Source: Lustribacter sp965277075 (GTDB lineage Bacteria; Vulcanimicrobiota; Vulcanimicrobiia; Vulcanimicrobiales; Vulcanimicrobiaceae). From it: 64,000 bases of DNA. Every line of letters starts with the position of its first letter. The stretch's first letter is position 1. Below, piece after piece: positions 17,465-26,171 of the stretch. The notes under the pieces are model-generated. The model made no database searches. It saw only the letters and a program-made list of their open reading frames with translations, and was not told where the DNA came from. Location of the stretch: positions 806,001 to 870,000 of the forward strand of contig OZ255707.1 in assembly GCA_965277075.1 (NCBI GenBank). The letters are read 5' to 3'. Position numbers and translations under genes: made by a program.

Positions 17465-18987
17465 CGCAGCGGATCATCGATCGCGCGACGCTCGCGATCC
17501 GCGTCACGTGCAGCGGTCCCGTTCATCCGGACACGCACGACGCACTCGTCGTCCTCCTCGCCACCAACCCCGACGCGATCGATCTGCGCTTCGCGCACGC
17601 GTGTCTGCTCGAAGATTTAGGCCGTCTTGCGGCGGCAGCGACAGCCTACGGCGGGATTCTCGCGCGCGTACCGTTGCATCGCGGCGCGTTGACCAATGCG
17701 GCGACGATGCTGTACGTCGACGGCCGTTTGGCCGAAGCGCTCGGGCTTTATCGGCGAGCCGCCGAAGCGTATCCGAACGACGCCGCGTTGCAACTCAATC
17801 TCGCCAACGTTCTCGCTGACGGCGGTAACCGAGCGGCGAGTCGCGCATGCTACGAGCGCGCGCTAGAACTCGATCCGGCCCACGCCGCCGCGCGTTACGC
17901 GCTCGCGTCTTTGCTCGCCGAAGACGGCGACGCTATGGCCGAAACGCATCGCGAACTTTCCTTCGCACAACCGGTCGTACACGTCACGCGGTCGACGGCG
18001 GCGACGCCGCTGCGGGTGCTCGTCCCGATTGCTGCGAACGGCGGGAACCTCGTCTCGACGCTGATGTTCGACGCGGACACCGTCGAAACGACGACGCTCG
18101 TCGCCGAGTCGTTTGCACGCAATACGCCGCTGCCGGCGCACGACCTGATCTTCAACGCCGTCGCCGACGCCGACCGCAGCAGCGAAGCGCTCCTCGCGGT
18201 CGATGCGATCGTCGCTGCGTCCGGGCGGCCCTGCATCAATCTGCCCGCCGCCGTGCGCGCGACGGGTCGTGTCATGACGGCCGTTCGTCTCGCACCGATT
18301 CCCGGCGTCGTCGTCCCGCGAACCGCGCGCTTCGCGCGTTCGACGCTATCGGCGCGTACGTTGACGGAAGCGGGCTTCGCGTTTCCGCTGCTGCTGCGAT
18401 CGCCGGGATTTCATGCAGGGCGTCATTTCGTACGCGTCGCCACACCGGCCGACGTGCGGAGCGCGTCCGACGCACTGCCGAGCGACGATGTTCTCGCGAT
18501 CGCGTTCATCGACACGCGGCGCGCCGACGAACGCTTCCGGAAGTTTCGCGTTCTCTCAATCGACGGCGCGCTGGTGCCGTTCCACCTGGCCGTCGGACGC
18601 TCGTGGAACGTTCACTATTTTAGTGCGGACAACGCCGTACGCGAAGCAAGTCGCACCGAGGAGGCAGCGTTTCTCGCGGACGCGCGCACACGCATCGGGT
18701 CGCGCGCGTATATCGCACTGGAGCGCATTCGCGACGTCCTCGGCCTCGATTACGGCGGTATCGACTTCGCGCTCGACGCACAGGGCAACGCCGTCGTTTT
18801 CGAAGCGAACGCGAGTTTCGCGATGTACTGGCCGGCCGAGGACGCGACCGCCACGTACCGCCGTCCGATCGTAGCGGCCGCGATCGACGCGGTGCGCGAG
18901 ATGATACGCGTTCGGGCGTTACGCGGCCGCGCGCTCGTGGGGGAAGACGGCGCGTTCGATCACCGGGAAAACAGCGGCCCAGCGTGA
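17410..18987 (+). CDS. TPR and ATP-grasp-like protein
   Basis: An N-terminal segment is followed by about three tetratricopeptide repeats (for example AEALGLYRRAAEAYPNDAAL and RAASRACYERALELDPAHAA). A C-terminal half of about 330 residues ends in ATP-grasp-like elements LDYGGIDFALDAQGNAVVFE and EANASFAMYW, which match the metal-binding Asp and ExN of such ligases. GTG 17410 is a guess; TTG 17350 extends it and no start has a convincing ribosome binding site. The 3' end overlaps the convergent TetR gene by 69 nt. Ligase substrate unknown. Confidence 0.7.
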   Translation: MQDARGAGHQERSAAAPLTQRIIDRATLAIRVTCSGPVHPDTHDALVVLLATNPDAIDLRFAHACLLEDLGRLAAAATAYGGILARVPLHRGALTNAATMLYVDGRLAEALGLYRRAAEAYPNDAALQLNLANVLADGGNRAASRACYERALELDPAHAAARYALASLLAEDGDAMAETHRELSFAQPVVHVTRSTAATPLRVLVPIAANGGNLVSTLMFDADTVETTTLVAESFARNTPLPAHDLIFNAVADADRSSEALLAVDAIVAASGRPCINLPAAVRATGRVMTAVRLAPIPGVVVPRTARFARSTLSARTLTEAGFAFPLLLRSPGFHAGRHFVRVATPADVRSASDALPSDDVLAIAFIDTRRADERFRKFRVLSIDGALVPFHLAVGRSWNVHYFSADNAVREASRTEEAAFLADARTRIGSRAYIALERIRDVLGLDYGGIDFALDAQGNAVVFEANASFAMYWPAEDATATYRRPIVAAAIDAVREMIRVRALRGRALVGEDGAFDHRENSGPA

Positions 18988-19665
18988 TGCGGCGTCCGCG
19001 GCGTCGTCGGCCAGTGCCATATCGCGCACGACCGAAAAATGCATGCGCACGAGCGCCGTCGCGAGCGCATCCGGGTCGTCGATGCGAGCGCGGCCGCCTC
19101 GATGCAAGCGGCGGAAGTATGCAGCCAGAATGCGACGGGGTTCGTCGGCGACGGCGGAGCCGCCCATTGCTCTGGTGATCTCGCGATCGGCTTGCGTCAA
19201 GTACCAGCGCAGCGCACGTCCGTGCAACGCGGCTCCCTGCAGCGACGAAAACCACGCGAAGAGACGGTCGCGTTCGGCGGCGCGGGTGCCGATGACGCCT
19301 TCAAGCGACGGCAACTCGTGCAAGACGTCGGCGATCAGATGCGCTACAGCGGCGCTGAGCGCGCTGCGCCGGTCGTGGAAATGCCGGTAGAACGTACCGG
19401 ACGAAACACCGGCGTGGTGCGCGATCACCGACACGGTCACGCGTGACGCATCGCGTGTCTCGAGCAGCTTTGCGGTGACGGCGACGAGTTCGTCTCGCGT
19501 GACGCGGGGTGGGCTGACCCGCGCCGGCGCAATGAGGTCCTCGCCTTCCAGACGGCCGAGATATTGCCAGCGCGTTCGCGTGCGGCCGGTCGCCGGATCG
19601 CGAACGCCCTCGACGCGATAACGATAGTCGCGACCCTTGATTTTTTTCGTCACTTCGTAGGCCAA
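18919..19665 (-). CDS. TetR-type regulator with an unusual YRYRVE...YLGR N-terminal module
   Basis: Starts with TTG at 19665, GGAGG 8 nt upstream. Residues 1-41 (MAYEVTKKIKGRDYRYRVEG, then RDPATGRTRTRWQYLGRLEG) form a module not found in ordinary TetR proteins. The helix-turn-helix follows (VSVIAHHAGVSSGTFYRHF, about residues 78-96), then a helical ligand domain. The gene at 53312 has the same arrangement. The module resembles the small N-terminal segment of some IS4-like transposases. Targets unknown. Confidence 0.85.
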   Translation of the reverse strand: MAYEVTKKIKGRDYRYRVEGVRDPATGRTRTRWQYLGRLEGEDLIAPARVSPPRVTRDELVAVTAKLLETRDASRVTVSVIAHHAGVSSGTFYRHFHDRRSALSAAVAHLIADVLHELPSLEGVIGTRAAERDRLFAWFSSLQGAALHGRALRWYLTQADREITRAMGGSAVADEPRRILAAYFRRLHRGGRARIDDPDALATALVRMHFSVVRDMALADDAADAASRWAAVFPVIERAVFPHERAAA

Positions 19666-19714
19666 TGCGTATACCTCCGCGCGTGCCGGCTCGAGCCGCC
19701 ATCATCAGACAGCC

Positions 19715-19722
19715 GTATACCC
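19715..19722 (-). promoter_or_regulatory. GGGTATAC element upstream of TetR gene
   Basis: AATCGGGTATACGG on the minus strand, 50 nt before the TTG start at 19665. It shares ATCGGGTATAC with the 2169 element. A second GTATAC lies at 19669-19674, near the ribosome binding site, and could be an autoregulatory half. Confidence 0.35.
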
Positions 19723-19756
19723 GATTGTTGCGGTCGAAGCTGGCATCGGAGCCAAA

Positions 19757-19794
19757 CGAGACAAAGCGCACTGTTACCAGTGCGCTTTGTCTCG
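19757..19794. terminator. Perfect 17-bp hairpin terminator
   Basis: CGAGACAAAGCGCACTG and its exact complement flank a TTAC loop, 26 nt beyond the stop of the stalk-domain beta-barrel gene on the minus strand. A short TTT follows. Confidence 0.8.
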
Positions 19795-19819
19795 GACGGT
19801 ACGGAACCGTTCGTTGACG

Positions 19820-21217
19820 CTAGAAGTGGATGCCGAACCCGGCGAAACCGCCGCCGGTCCGCGAGTTGCCCGGTGCGAACTGCTTGTTGATGGCCGTATC
19901 GCCCAGGTAACCGGCTTCAAAGAACACGCCCGCGGACTTGAAAAGATCGAACGGAATGCTGACGTTGACGCCGAGCTGGTACTTCTCGTAGCGAATCTGC
20001 TCGTCATACGTGACGCCCGTGCTCGGGTCGAACACGCCGCCTTGCAACTGCGGGTAGTAGTAGAAGCTGCCGAAGACCGAAAACGGCGCGTCGTAATCGG
20101 CGAGCTTCTCGATACCGGCGCCGGCGCCGCGCAGGAACGGCGAACCGTAGTTGTTCGTCTTCCAGATGTACGAACCGGCGATATACACGCGCGGCGAGAA
20201 GACCTGGACGCCGAAGCGCCCGTCGAGTTCCTTATCTTCCGCGTTGAACGACGGGACGTACAAGCTGCTGCCGCCGCCGATCGTCGTGACGCAACCCCGG
20301 TCGCCCGCAAGTACACCGGTGCACGGCGTATTCGGCCCAACGAGATTGTCGAAGTTTCCGGTGTGCGGATAGCCGAACTGACGGTAGTCGACTTCGAACA
20401 TCAACGGAACTTTCTCGATCGGGAACTCGAAGCCGGCGCGGCCGGCGTACGAATTCTGGAGTCTCGCGTTGCCGGGCGAGAATTCGTTATACACCTGAGG
20501 TGAAACGATGTAGTCCCCGACGATGAAATGTTCGTAGTTACGCGGCTTCGGCGTCGGGGTCGGTGCCGGGGTCGGCGGCGGAGGCGGCGGCGGAGCAGCC
20601 GTCGGTCGTGCCGTCGGCGGCGCGGTTGGCGGCGGCGTCGGCACGGGAGCAGCAACATACCGGACGACGACGACGCGACGATCCGGAACCCACTGGACGT
20701 ACGCGCCCATGCCTTCCGAAATCACGCGAACGGGGACGACGACGCTGCCTTTGTAGATCATCGGCGGAACGTCGAGCGGCCGGCTTTCGCCGTTGATGAT
20801 GACTTCGGGACGGCCGACGGTCACTTTAACGTCGGAACCGGGCTTCGAAACATCGGCGGTACGCGAGGCGGGATCGTATGAAACCGTCGCGCCCATCTGT
20901 TCGAACATCGAACGTAACGGGACGAGGATGGTCCCGCCGCGCACGAGCGCCGCGAGCACGCGGCCTTGACGCAGCGTATCGGGTTTGGTGTAGACGTGGC
21001 GGTCATTGAAAAGCAAGGGTACTTCGCCGGAAGGCGGAGTACCGAAGTCGGCCGGCGGCGTATTGGCGCCAGGAGCGGCGTTGGCTTGCGCAACCTTGAC
21101 GGACGGCAAGTGGGCTGCGTTTCCTTGCGCCGTATTGAGTTCGCTTGCCGAAACCGACGCTGCGCCGACGCTGGTCGCCGCGAACGCGACAACCAGAGCG
21201 AGGCTAAGTCGTTTCAC
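19820..21217 (-). CDS. Stalk-domain (copper amine oxidase N-like) outer-membrane beta-barrel protein
   Basis: GTG 21217 with GGAG 7 nt upstream. A signal peptide (cleavage near VSAS) precedes a stalk domain of the Cu_amine_oxidN1 type (about residues 68-190; LVRGGTILVPLRSMFEQMGA and VVVPVRVISEGMGAYVQW). Then come a Pro/Thr-rich linker of about 40 residues and a C-terminal region of about 230 residues with alternating aromatic strands ending GFGIHF. The final Phe is the usual outer-membrane barrel signal. The layout is like SLH-porins but with a stalk domain in place of SLH. It may tether the outer membrane to the wall (inference). Confidence 0.8.
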   Translation of the reverse strand: MKRLSLALVVAFAATSVGAASVSASELNTAQGNAAHLPSVKVAQANAAPGANTPPADFGTPPSGEVPLLFNDRHVYTKPDTLRQGRVLAALVRGGTILVPLRSMFEQMGATVSYDPASRTADVSKPGSDVKVTVGRPEVIINGESRPLDVPPMIYKGSVVVPVRVISEGMGAYVQWVPDRRVVVVRYVAAPVPTPPPTAPPTARPTAAPPPPPPPTPAPTPTPKPRNYEHFIVGDYIVSPQVYNEFSPGNARLQNSYAGRAGFEFPIEKVPLMFEVDYRQFGYPHTGNFDNLVGPNTPCTGVLAGDRGCVTTIGGGSSLYVPSFNAEDKELDGRFGVQVFSPRVYIAGSYIWKTNNYGSPFLRGAGAGIEKLADYDAPFSVFGSFYYYPQLQGGVFDPSTGVTYDEQIRYEKYQLGVNVSIPFDLFKSAGVFFEAGYLGDTAINKQFAPGNSRTGGGFAGFGIHF

Positions 21218-21424
21218 TAGTTTTCTCCGAGAACGAATGCTTGTAACTCCGGGCTAGGCGTGCTAGCTCGGGTCGGACAGCCTGTTACGGCTGCCGCGAA
21301 AACCACTACCCACTCGCCGGAAGCCTACGCTTGCATTCGCTAGGTAACGGAAGAGAAACGTATACATGTGCTGCGCGCATGTGCGGTTTAGGACGAGGAA
21401 GCGCACTCGAAATTCCGAAGAACA
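21218..21424. other. Intergenic region between divergent genes, with a possible structured leader
   Basis: 207 bp between the stalk-barrel gene (minus) and the SGNH gene (plus). On the minus strand CAGCC...GGCTG pairs around GTAACA, extended by GGC/TCC (about 21271-21295). Further repeats (GAGTGGGTAGTGG) follow upstream. GTATAC at 21359-21364 lies 60 nt before the SGNH start. I could not match a riboswitch class. Confidence 0.4.
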
Positions 21425-22294
21425 ATGGCGGTGCGTTGCACGCAACGGAAGCTTTCTGTTTGCATCGCCGCCCTTCTGTGGTCGGCGCTGATTGTGCATG
21501 CCGCCGCTGGGATGAGCGCTGCCGCACCAATGGTATTGGCGAAAGCCGGGCCGATTCGCATCATGGCGCTCGGCGATTCCATTACAGCCGGCGTCGGCAC
21601 AAATGGCGCGCGCGCGAACGACGGTGGGTATCGCGGCGCTCTCGGCGCGTTGCTCGACCGCGACGGCTTTCGCGCCGTGTTCGTCGGATCGCGAAACGAT
21701 TATTCGGCGTCGATCGTCAACCGCGCACACGAGGGCTGGCCGGGCTACGTGTTGCGATCGTTTCCGGCCGATCCCGGACCCGGACAGCTCTACGGCGGCC
21801 TCGTTCGGAACGCGTTACGGCGCGACAATCCCGATGTCGTTCTCTTGATGGCCGGCACCAACGATCTCTTGCGGCTCGAAAAGCACGTCCCCGGCTATAC
21901 GCTCGCGAATATCGTGGAATCGATGAATTTAGTCATCGACGAAATCATCACGGAAAAGCCGAACGCGTATGTCATCATCGCACCGGTCGTGCAGAGCCCG
22001 AAGATCGATGCGTGTACGCTGCGCGCGTTCGAAGGCGATAATCCATGCGCGGGCGCCCCAGACGGCCCCAGCGTTCGTTCGCTGGTCGACGGCTACGCGC
22101 AACGCGGATTCCGCATCATCTACGCGCCCGGCATGCAGGGAGCGGTCCCGCGCGACCACGACCACTTTCCCGACGGTATTCATCCCTGCGGCGCCGGCGG
22201 CTACGCGGCGATCGCGAACGTCTGGTTCACCGCGATTCAGCGCCTGACGCAGCCGGTCGCCAGCGACGTGGCGGCGGACGAAACGGTGCGTTAG
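21425..22294 (+). CDS. Exported SGNH/GDSL-family hydrolase
   Basis: Signal peptide (RKLSVCIAALLWSALIVHAA) and a flavodoxin-like SGNH hydrolase domain. Block I GDSIT carries the nucleophile Ser, block III is GTND and block V DGIHP carries Asp and His. Two Cys pairs are possible in the loop DACTLRAFEGDNPCAG. Lipase, acyl-esterase or carbohydrate-esterase activity in the periplasm is likely. The next gene is an acyltransferase 3, and the two families often handle O-acetylation of surface sugars together. Confidence 0.9.
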   Translation: MAVRCTQRKLSVCIAALLWSALIVHAAAGMSAAAPMVLAKAGPIRIMALGDSITAGVGTNGARANDGGYRGALGALLDRDGFRAVFVGSRNDYSASIVNRAHEGWPGYVLRSFPADPGPGQLYGGLVRNALRRDNPDVVLLMAGTNDLLRLEKHVPGYTLANIVESMNLVIDEIITEKPNAYVIIAPVVQSPKIDACTLRAFEGDNPCAGAPDGPSVRSLVDGYAQRGFRIIYAPGMQGAVPRDHDHFPDGIHPCGAGGYAAIANVWFTAIQRLTQPVASDVAADETVR

Positions 22295-22324
22295 GACAAG
22301 CGCCGAACGGGGAAGCACACCTTC

Positions 22325-23476
22325 GTGTCTCCGGTTCGCGAACGTCTCGACGTCCTCGACGGTTTGCGTGGTTGTGCCGTTCTTCTCGTCGTTTGGTATC
22401 ACACTTGGCTTGTCAGCGGGCAAGCGGTGACCGCATTGAACTTCATCGGGGAAGCGGGCTACCTCGGCGTCGATCTCTTCTTTTTCATCAGCGGATTTTG
22501 CCTGTATTATCCGTATGCGCGCGCGGCGCTCGAAGGCCGGGGGGCGCCGACGCTGGGCCGCTTTTTCGAACGGCGCGCGATGAAAATCATTCCGTCCTAC
22601 CTGATCGCTCTCGCCGTGTTCGCGGTCGTTTACCGGGCTGAATTCGCGTCGCCGCAGGATGCGCTTTGGCAGATGCTCGCACACCTGACGTTTCTTCATC
22701 CGTTGAGCGCCGAGACGTTCGGATCGATCAGCGGCCCGCTTTGGACGATCGGTATCGAAGTGCAATTCTACGTGCTCTTCCCGCTGATCATTTTGGGATT
22801 TCGGCGCTCGCCGATCGTCGGCTACCTCGCGCTCGCGGCGCTTGCAGAAACATACCGCTGGACGATCGGCTCACTCGGGCTCGGGACATCGTTCTGGTGC
22901 ATCAACCAGCTGCCGGCCGTCATCGACATTTTCGGGGCGGGAATGCTTGCCGCGCACGCGTACGTCAGCCTACGCAGGCGCGCACGGGCGGTCGACACAT
23001 CGCGTGCGACCGTCATATCGCTCACGGCATTCCTGTGCGCGGTCGTGGGTCTCGCCGTCGTCAGCCTCATCGGCAGCACGACAAACCCGGAAGCCGCCCA
23101 CGACTGGTTCAACGCGCACCGCATCTTGATCGGGCCGCTGTGCTTCGTTCTCGTCGTGTCGACATTCTTCGCCGTGCCGCCATGGAAGTCGGTCGTTGCT
23201 ACGCGCGCGCTCGTGTTTTTTTCGACGATCTCGTACAACTTGTACCTGTGGCACCTCGAGATCATCGTGTGGGTACACAACATGGGGCTCTCGCCGGCTT
23301 GGACGTTCGTCGTTTCGCTGCCGTGCGCCGTTGTTGTCGCGATGCTGTTCACCTATTTCGTCGAGCGGCCGTTGCTGCACACCGACCTTGGTACACTCTA
23401 TCGCACGTTTTCGGCACGCCTGGGCGCATTTTGGGCGTCCGGGCAGGAGAGATTTCTTTACCGTCAGAGAGGGTGA
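22325..23476 (+). CDS. Acyltransferase 3 family membrane protein (OafA/YrhL type)
   Basis: 383 residues from GTG 22325, about ten membrane helices. The family hallmark is at the N-terminus: LDVLDGLRGCAVLLVVWYHT, with the conserved Arg and His. FFIFSGF-like FFFISGFCLYYPYAR and SGPLWTIGIEVQFYVLFPL follow. It probably acylates an extracytoplasmic sugar. It ends 2 nt before the next gene's ATG, and the SGNH hydrolase gene precedes it by 30 nt, so the three form an operon. Confidence 0.92.
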   Translation: MSPVRERLDVLDGLRGCAVLLVVWYHTWLVSGQAVTALNFIGEAGYLGVDLFFFISGFCLYYPYARAALEGRGAPTLGRFFERRAMKIIPSYLIALAVFAVVYRAEFASPQDALWQMLAHLTFLHPLSAETFGSISGPLWTIGIEVQFYVLFPLIILGFRRSPIVGYLALAALAETYRWTIGSLGLGTSFWCINQLPAVIDIFGAGMLAAHAYVSLRRRARAVDTSRATVISLTAFLCAVVGLAVVSLIGSTTNPEAAHDWFNAHRILIGPLCFVLVVSTFFAVPPWKSVVATRALVFFSTISYNLYLWHLEIIVWVHNMGLSPAWTFVVSLPCAVVVAMLFTYFVERPLLHTDLGTLYRTFSARLGAFWASGQERFLYRQRG

Positions 23477-23478
23477 GC

Positions 23479-24135
23479 ATGGTTCGCCCGCTCCTTCTGG
23501 TCGCGTTTTCTCTTGCTATTACTGCGTTTGCCGCACCCGCTGTTGCGCGTGCCGACGACGGGCCGGCGACTACGGGCAAGCCGAACGCTTCGGAAGCGGC
23601 GTTCGTGCGCTCGATACAAGCGGATCTTCCGAAACGGTTTGCGCATGCGACCGACGCCGAGAGCGCCGGATACATTCGTTACACGAACGTCGACGCCACC
23701 GGCGCGATCAGCTATGCAAACCTGCACTGGACTTCGGCCGATCCACGTCACCCGAGCCAACTCTGGTACGATGTCAACGGCAATTTGCTCGGTGCCGATT
23801 TTTCCGTTCTCAAGGCGAGCGCAACGCGACCGAATCGCTGGGGAATCCAACCCGGACGTTGGAGCGATTTCGACGCGCACATCCACTTCGTGCGCGTCAA
23901 TCCCGCCACGGGCAAGGACGTCTACGATCAATACGTCATGGCGCCGAAATTCAAGGCCGCCGGCGGCGACCCCGAACATCCGACCGCGTCGACACTGGTG
24001 AAGCTCGGCATGGTCGCCGACGTCAAGGACGTTGCGACGATCTTTCTCTTTCCGACGATTTGGGATCTGGTCGTTTGGGTCAAACCGAATCCGAACGGCG
24101 CGTTCGCCGAAAAGAACCCGCTCGTTACGCCATAG
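23479..24135 (+). CDS. Exported protein of unknown function (218 aa)
   Basis: ATG 23479, with GAGGG just upstream. A signal peptide (PLLLVAFSLAITAFAAPAVA, cut after VARA) precedes a soluble domain with NVDATGAISYANLHW, DVNGNLLGADFSVLK and DFDAHIHFVRVNPATGK. No Cys, no membrane helix. Probably periplasmic. The end overlaps the convergent RuBisCO-like gene by 11 nt. No family recognised; it is in the SGNH/acyltransferase operon. Confidence 0.8.
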   Translation: MVRPLLLVAFSLAITAFAAPAVARADDGPATTGKPNASEAAFVRSIQADLPKRFAHATDAESAGYIRYTNVDATGAISYANLHWTSADPRHPSQLWYDVNGNLLGADFSVLKASATRPNRWGIQPGRWSDFDAHIHFVRVNPATGKDVYDQYVMAPKFKAAGGDPEHPTASTLVKLGMVADVKDVATIFLFPTIWDLVVWVKPNPNGAFAEKNPLVTP

Positions 24136-25216
24136 CGACGCGCTCGACGAACGCGCGCGTGCGCGCAGGAATCGCGGTACGGTCGACGAGCAGGTTGCCG
24201 CCGATCAACAACATCGTATCGCGACCGTAAAACGCCACCAGTTCCTCGACGCGCTCGAGCAGCATGCCGCCGGCGGGCACCGGCAACGTCGGCGCAACGG
24301 TCCCCCACGGCGCGCGTGCCGCGGCCGCCAGCGCGCCGCAGGTGCGCTGTGGATACCCAAACCGTCCGCCATAGTTGACGAAGATGACGGCGTCGGTCCC
24401 GAACAGTCGCAAGAGACGCCCGTACAGCAGCGGTTCGGAGATCTTCCGTGCGCCGGCGTGCGAGGGATGCGCGAGGTACACGAACTCGGGAAACTCATCG
24501 ATCAAGTCGAGGTAGGCGGGAAGCCCCACCAGCATCGGCGCGACGAGGACGACACGAACGCCTTCCTCGCGCGCGACACGTGCGCGCTCGCGCAGCATAC
24601 GGGGTGTTCCGATCAGATTCGGCGCGTAGAAGGCCCGCTTGCCGGTCACGCGCACGGCGTCCGCGATCGCGCGCTGACACGCGCGCACGCGCTCGACGAA
24701 CGGCGAGTACCATTGGTCGTCGATTCCGTGATCGTCCTTAATAATGTCAACGCCGGCGAGAGCGAACGTCCGGCACAGCGCGGCGAGTTCCGGCACGCGC
24801 AAGCCCTGCGGCTTCATCGCCGCGTTCGTCAACGCGCGATCGGATACGTCGAGCAACGCGCGGATACCGGCGATGCCGTGGCGCGGTCCGGTGAAGATGC
24901 GAAGGACGTCGTCGGGCAACGTCACATCGGCGAGCTGCACGTTGTCCCACAACGACGCGTTGCCGAACACCATGTTGACGAACTGCGCCGGATTCGTGCC
25001 GATCGTCTGAGCCGCGATCTGCACGTCCACGCGATACCGCCCGTCGTCGACCGGCTGGATGGCCGCCACGCGTGCGACGATCTCATCGAGAATGCGCGCG
25101 TCGCCGATGGCTTCCAGCGGGCACTCGACGCTCTGTTCCGAGGCGATCGCCGTCGCGCATGCCTCGATGCGATCCGGAATCGATTCCACGAGATACGTCG
25201 CGGTGAGCCAACTCAT
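24125..25216 (-). CDS. RuBisCO-like protein (form IV RLP)
   Basis: 363 residues of the RuBisCO large-chain superfamily. The barrel carries AAMKPQGLRVPEL (KPxxGL; Lys135 corresponds to RuBisCO Lys175) and GVDIIKDDHG (Lys160 and Asp162 correspond to Lys201 and Asp203), but the position of Glu204 is His163. Later blocks include VNYGGRFGYP and TLPVPAGGM. The protein is shorter than true RuBisCO and lacks an intact metal-binding triad, so CO2 fixation is unlikely. RLPs act as enolases or isomerases in sulfur or methylthio-sugar metabolism. It diverges from a TauE/SafE exporter gene. Confidence 0.85.
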   Translation of the reverse strand: MSWLTATYLVESIPDRIEACATAIASEQSVECPLEAIGDARILDEIVARVAAIQPVDDGRYRVDVQIAAQTIGTNPAQFVNMVFGNASLWDNVQLADVTLPDDVLRIFTGPRHGIAGIRALLDVSDRALTNAAMKPQGLRVPELAALCRTFALAGVDIIKDDHGIDDQWYSPFVERVRACQRAIADAVRVTGKRAFYAPNLIGTPRMLRERARVAREEGVRVVLVAPMLVGLPAYLDLIDEFPEFVYLAHPSHAGARKISEPLLYGRLLRLFGTDAVIFVNYGGRFGYPQRTCGALAAAARAPWGTVAPTLPVPAGGMLLERVEELVAFYGRDTMLLIGGNLLVDRTAIPARTRAFVERVAMA

Positions 25217-25257
25217 GCGTCCAGCCGTACGTTCACCGCACGCGGAACCCTCCGCTG

Positions 25258-26007
25258 ATGCATGTCGACGCGCATGTCCTCGCGCCGGTCCTCGCGGCAG
25301 TCGTGGCGGGCGCGCTGAACTCCGCAGCCGGCGGCGGAAGCTTCATCTCATTCCCGGTGTTATTACTCGCCGGTTTTCCGCCGATCGCCGCAAACGCGAC
25401 GAACAACACGGCGATGTGGATCGGCAACATCGGCAGCATCGGCGGGTTTCGCGAAGACTTCGTCATCGAGCGGACGACGGTGCTGCTGCCGATCGTCGTG
25501 AGCGCCGTCGGCGCTGTTGGCGGCAGCATCCTCTTGCTGCGCACACCGGAAGCGACATTCCAGCACGCGGTCCCGTTTCTGCTCGCCTTCGCCACGATCG
25601 TGTTCGCCGCGAGCCCGTGGCTGCGCCGGGGCGCGCCTGCGCGGGGCCGGCACAACGCCGTCGCGACGCTCGCACCGCTGCTCTGCGTCGCGCTCTACGG
25701 CGGCTATTTCGGCGCCGGTATCGGGATCATGATGCTCGCGCTCTTCGCAGTAACGACCGCCATGACGATCCCGCGCATGAACGCGATGAAGAATCTGTTA
25801 TCGTTTTTCGTCAACGGCGCCGCCGTTATACCGTTTGCGTTCGCGCACGCGATCGTCTGGTCTGAAGCGCTGCTGATGGCGATGGGTGCGGTCATCGGCG
25901 CATACGGCGGCGCGCGCATCATTCGACGTTTGCCGGCGAGCGTCGTGCGCACGATCGTCATCGGTATCGGCGCGACGATGTCCGTGTACTTCTTCGTTCG
26001 CCGATAG
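25258..26007 (+). CDS. TauE/SafE (TSUP) family sulfite/organosulfur exporter
   Basis: 249 residues, eight hydrophobic segments. The family repeat is clear: GALNSAAGGGSFISFPVLLL and NATNNTAMWIGNIGSIGGF in the first half, GGYFGAGIGIMMLALF and MNAMKNLLSFFVNG in the second. TSUP proteins move sulfite, sulfoacetate or other small organic anions. It starts 41 bp from the RuBisCO-like gene, divergently. Together they suggest a sulfur-compound pathway. Confidence 0.9.
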   Translation: MHVDAHVLAPVLAAVVAGALNSAAGGGSFISFPVLLLAGFPPIAANATNNTAMWIGNIGSIGGFREDFVIERTTVLLPIVVSAVGAVGGSILLLRTPEATFQHAVPFLLAFATIVFAASPWLRRGAPARGRHNAVATLAPLLCVALYGGYFGAGIGIMMLALFAVTTAMTIPRMNAMKNLLSFFVNGAAVIPFAFAHAIVWSEALLMAMGAVIGAYGGARIIRRLPASVVRTIVIGIGATMSVYFFVRR

Positions 26008-26115
26008 CCGTTAAACGCGCAGGGTAGAGCATGAGCGCCGTTTCGCTGAAAATGGCGCGCTGATCGCCGCCCGGCAAGAAAGCGAGTTGACGCTTTCCAA
26101 AGAACCGCACCTGCG

Positions 26116-26153
26116 CGTTGCAGCCCTGAACGCACTCGTTCAGGGCTGCAACG
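26116..26153. terminator. Hairpin terminator downstream of rpoC
   Basis: GTTGCAGCCCTGAACG pairs perfectly with CGTTCAGGGCTGCAAC around CACT; one further C-G pair closes it (17 bp). It lies 19 nt past the rpoC stop on the minus strand, in the convergent gap with the exporter gene. Confidence 0.8.
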
Positions 26154-26171
26154 TTTCGGAGCGCTCGCGCC

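Noticed and set aside
21218..21424. c-di-GMP (GEMM) riboswitch
   Set aside because: Some similar short words, but the conserved core and tetraloop/receptor pattern are not met.
24125..25216. True RuBisCO for carbon fixation
   Set aside because: Too short, metal-ligand Glu replaced by His, no small subunit or phosphoribulokinase nearby.
24032..25258. 408-codon plus-strand frame opposite the RuBisCO-like gene
   Set aside because: Antisense to a gene with clear RuBisCO-superfamily blocks.
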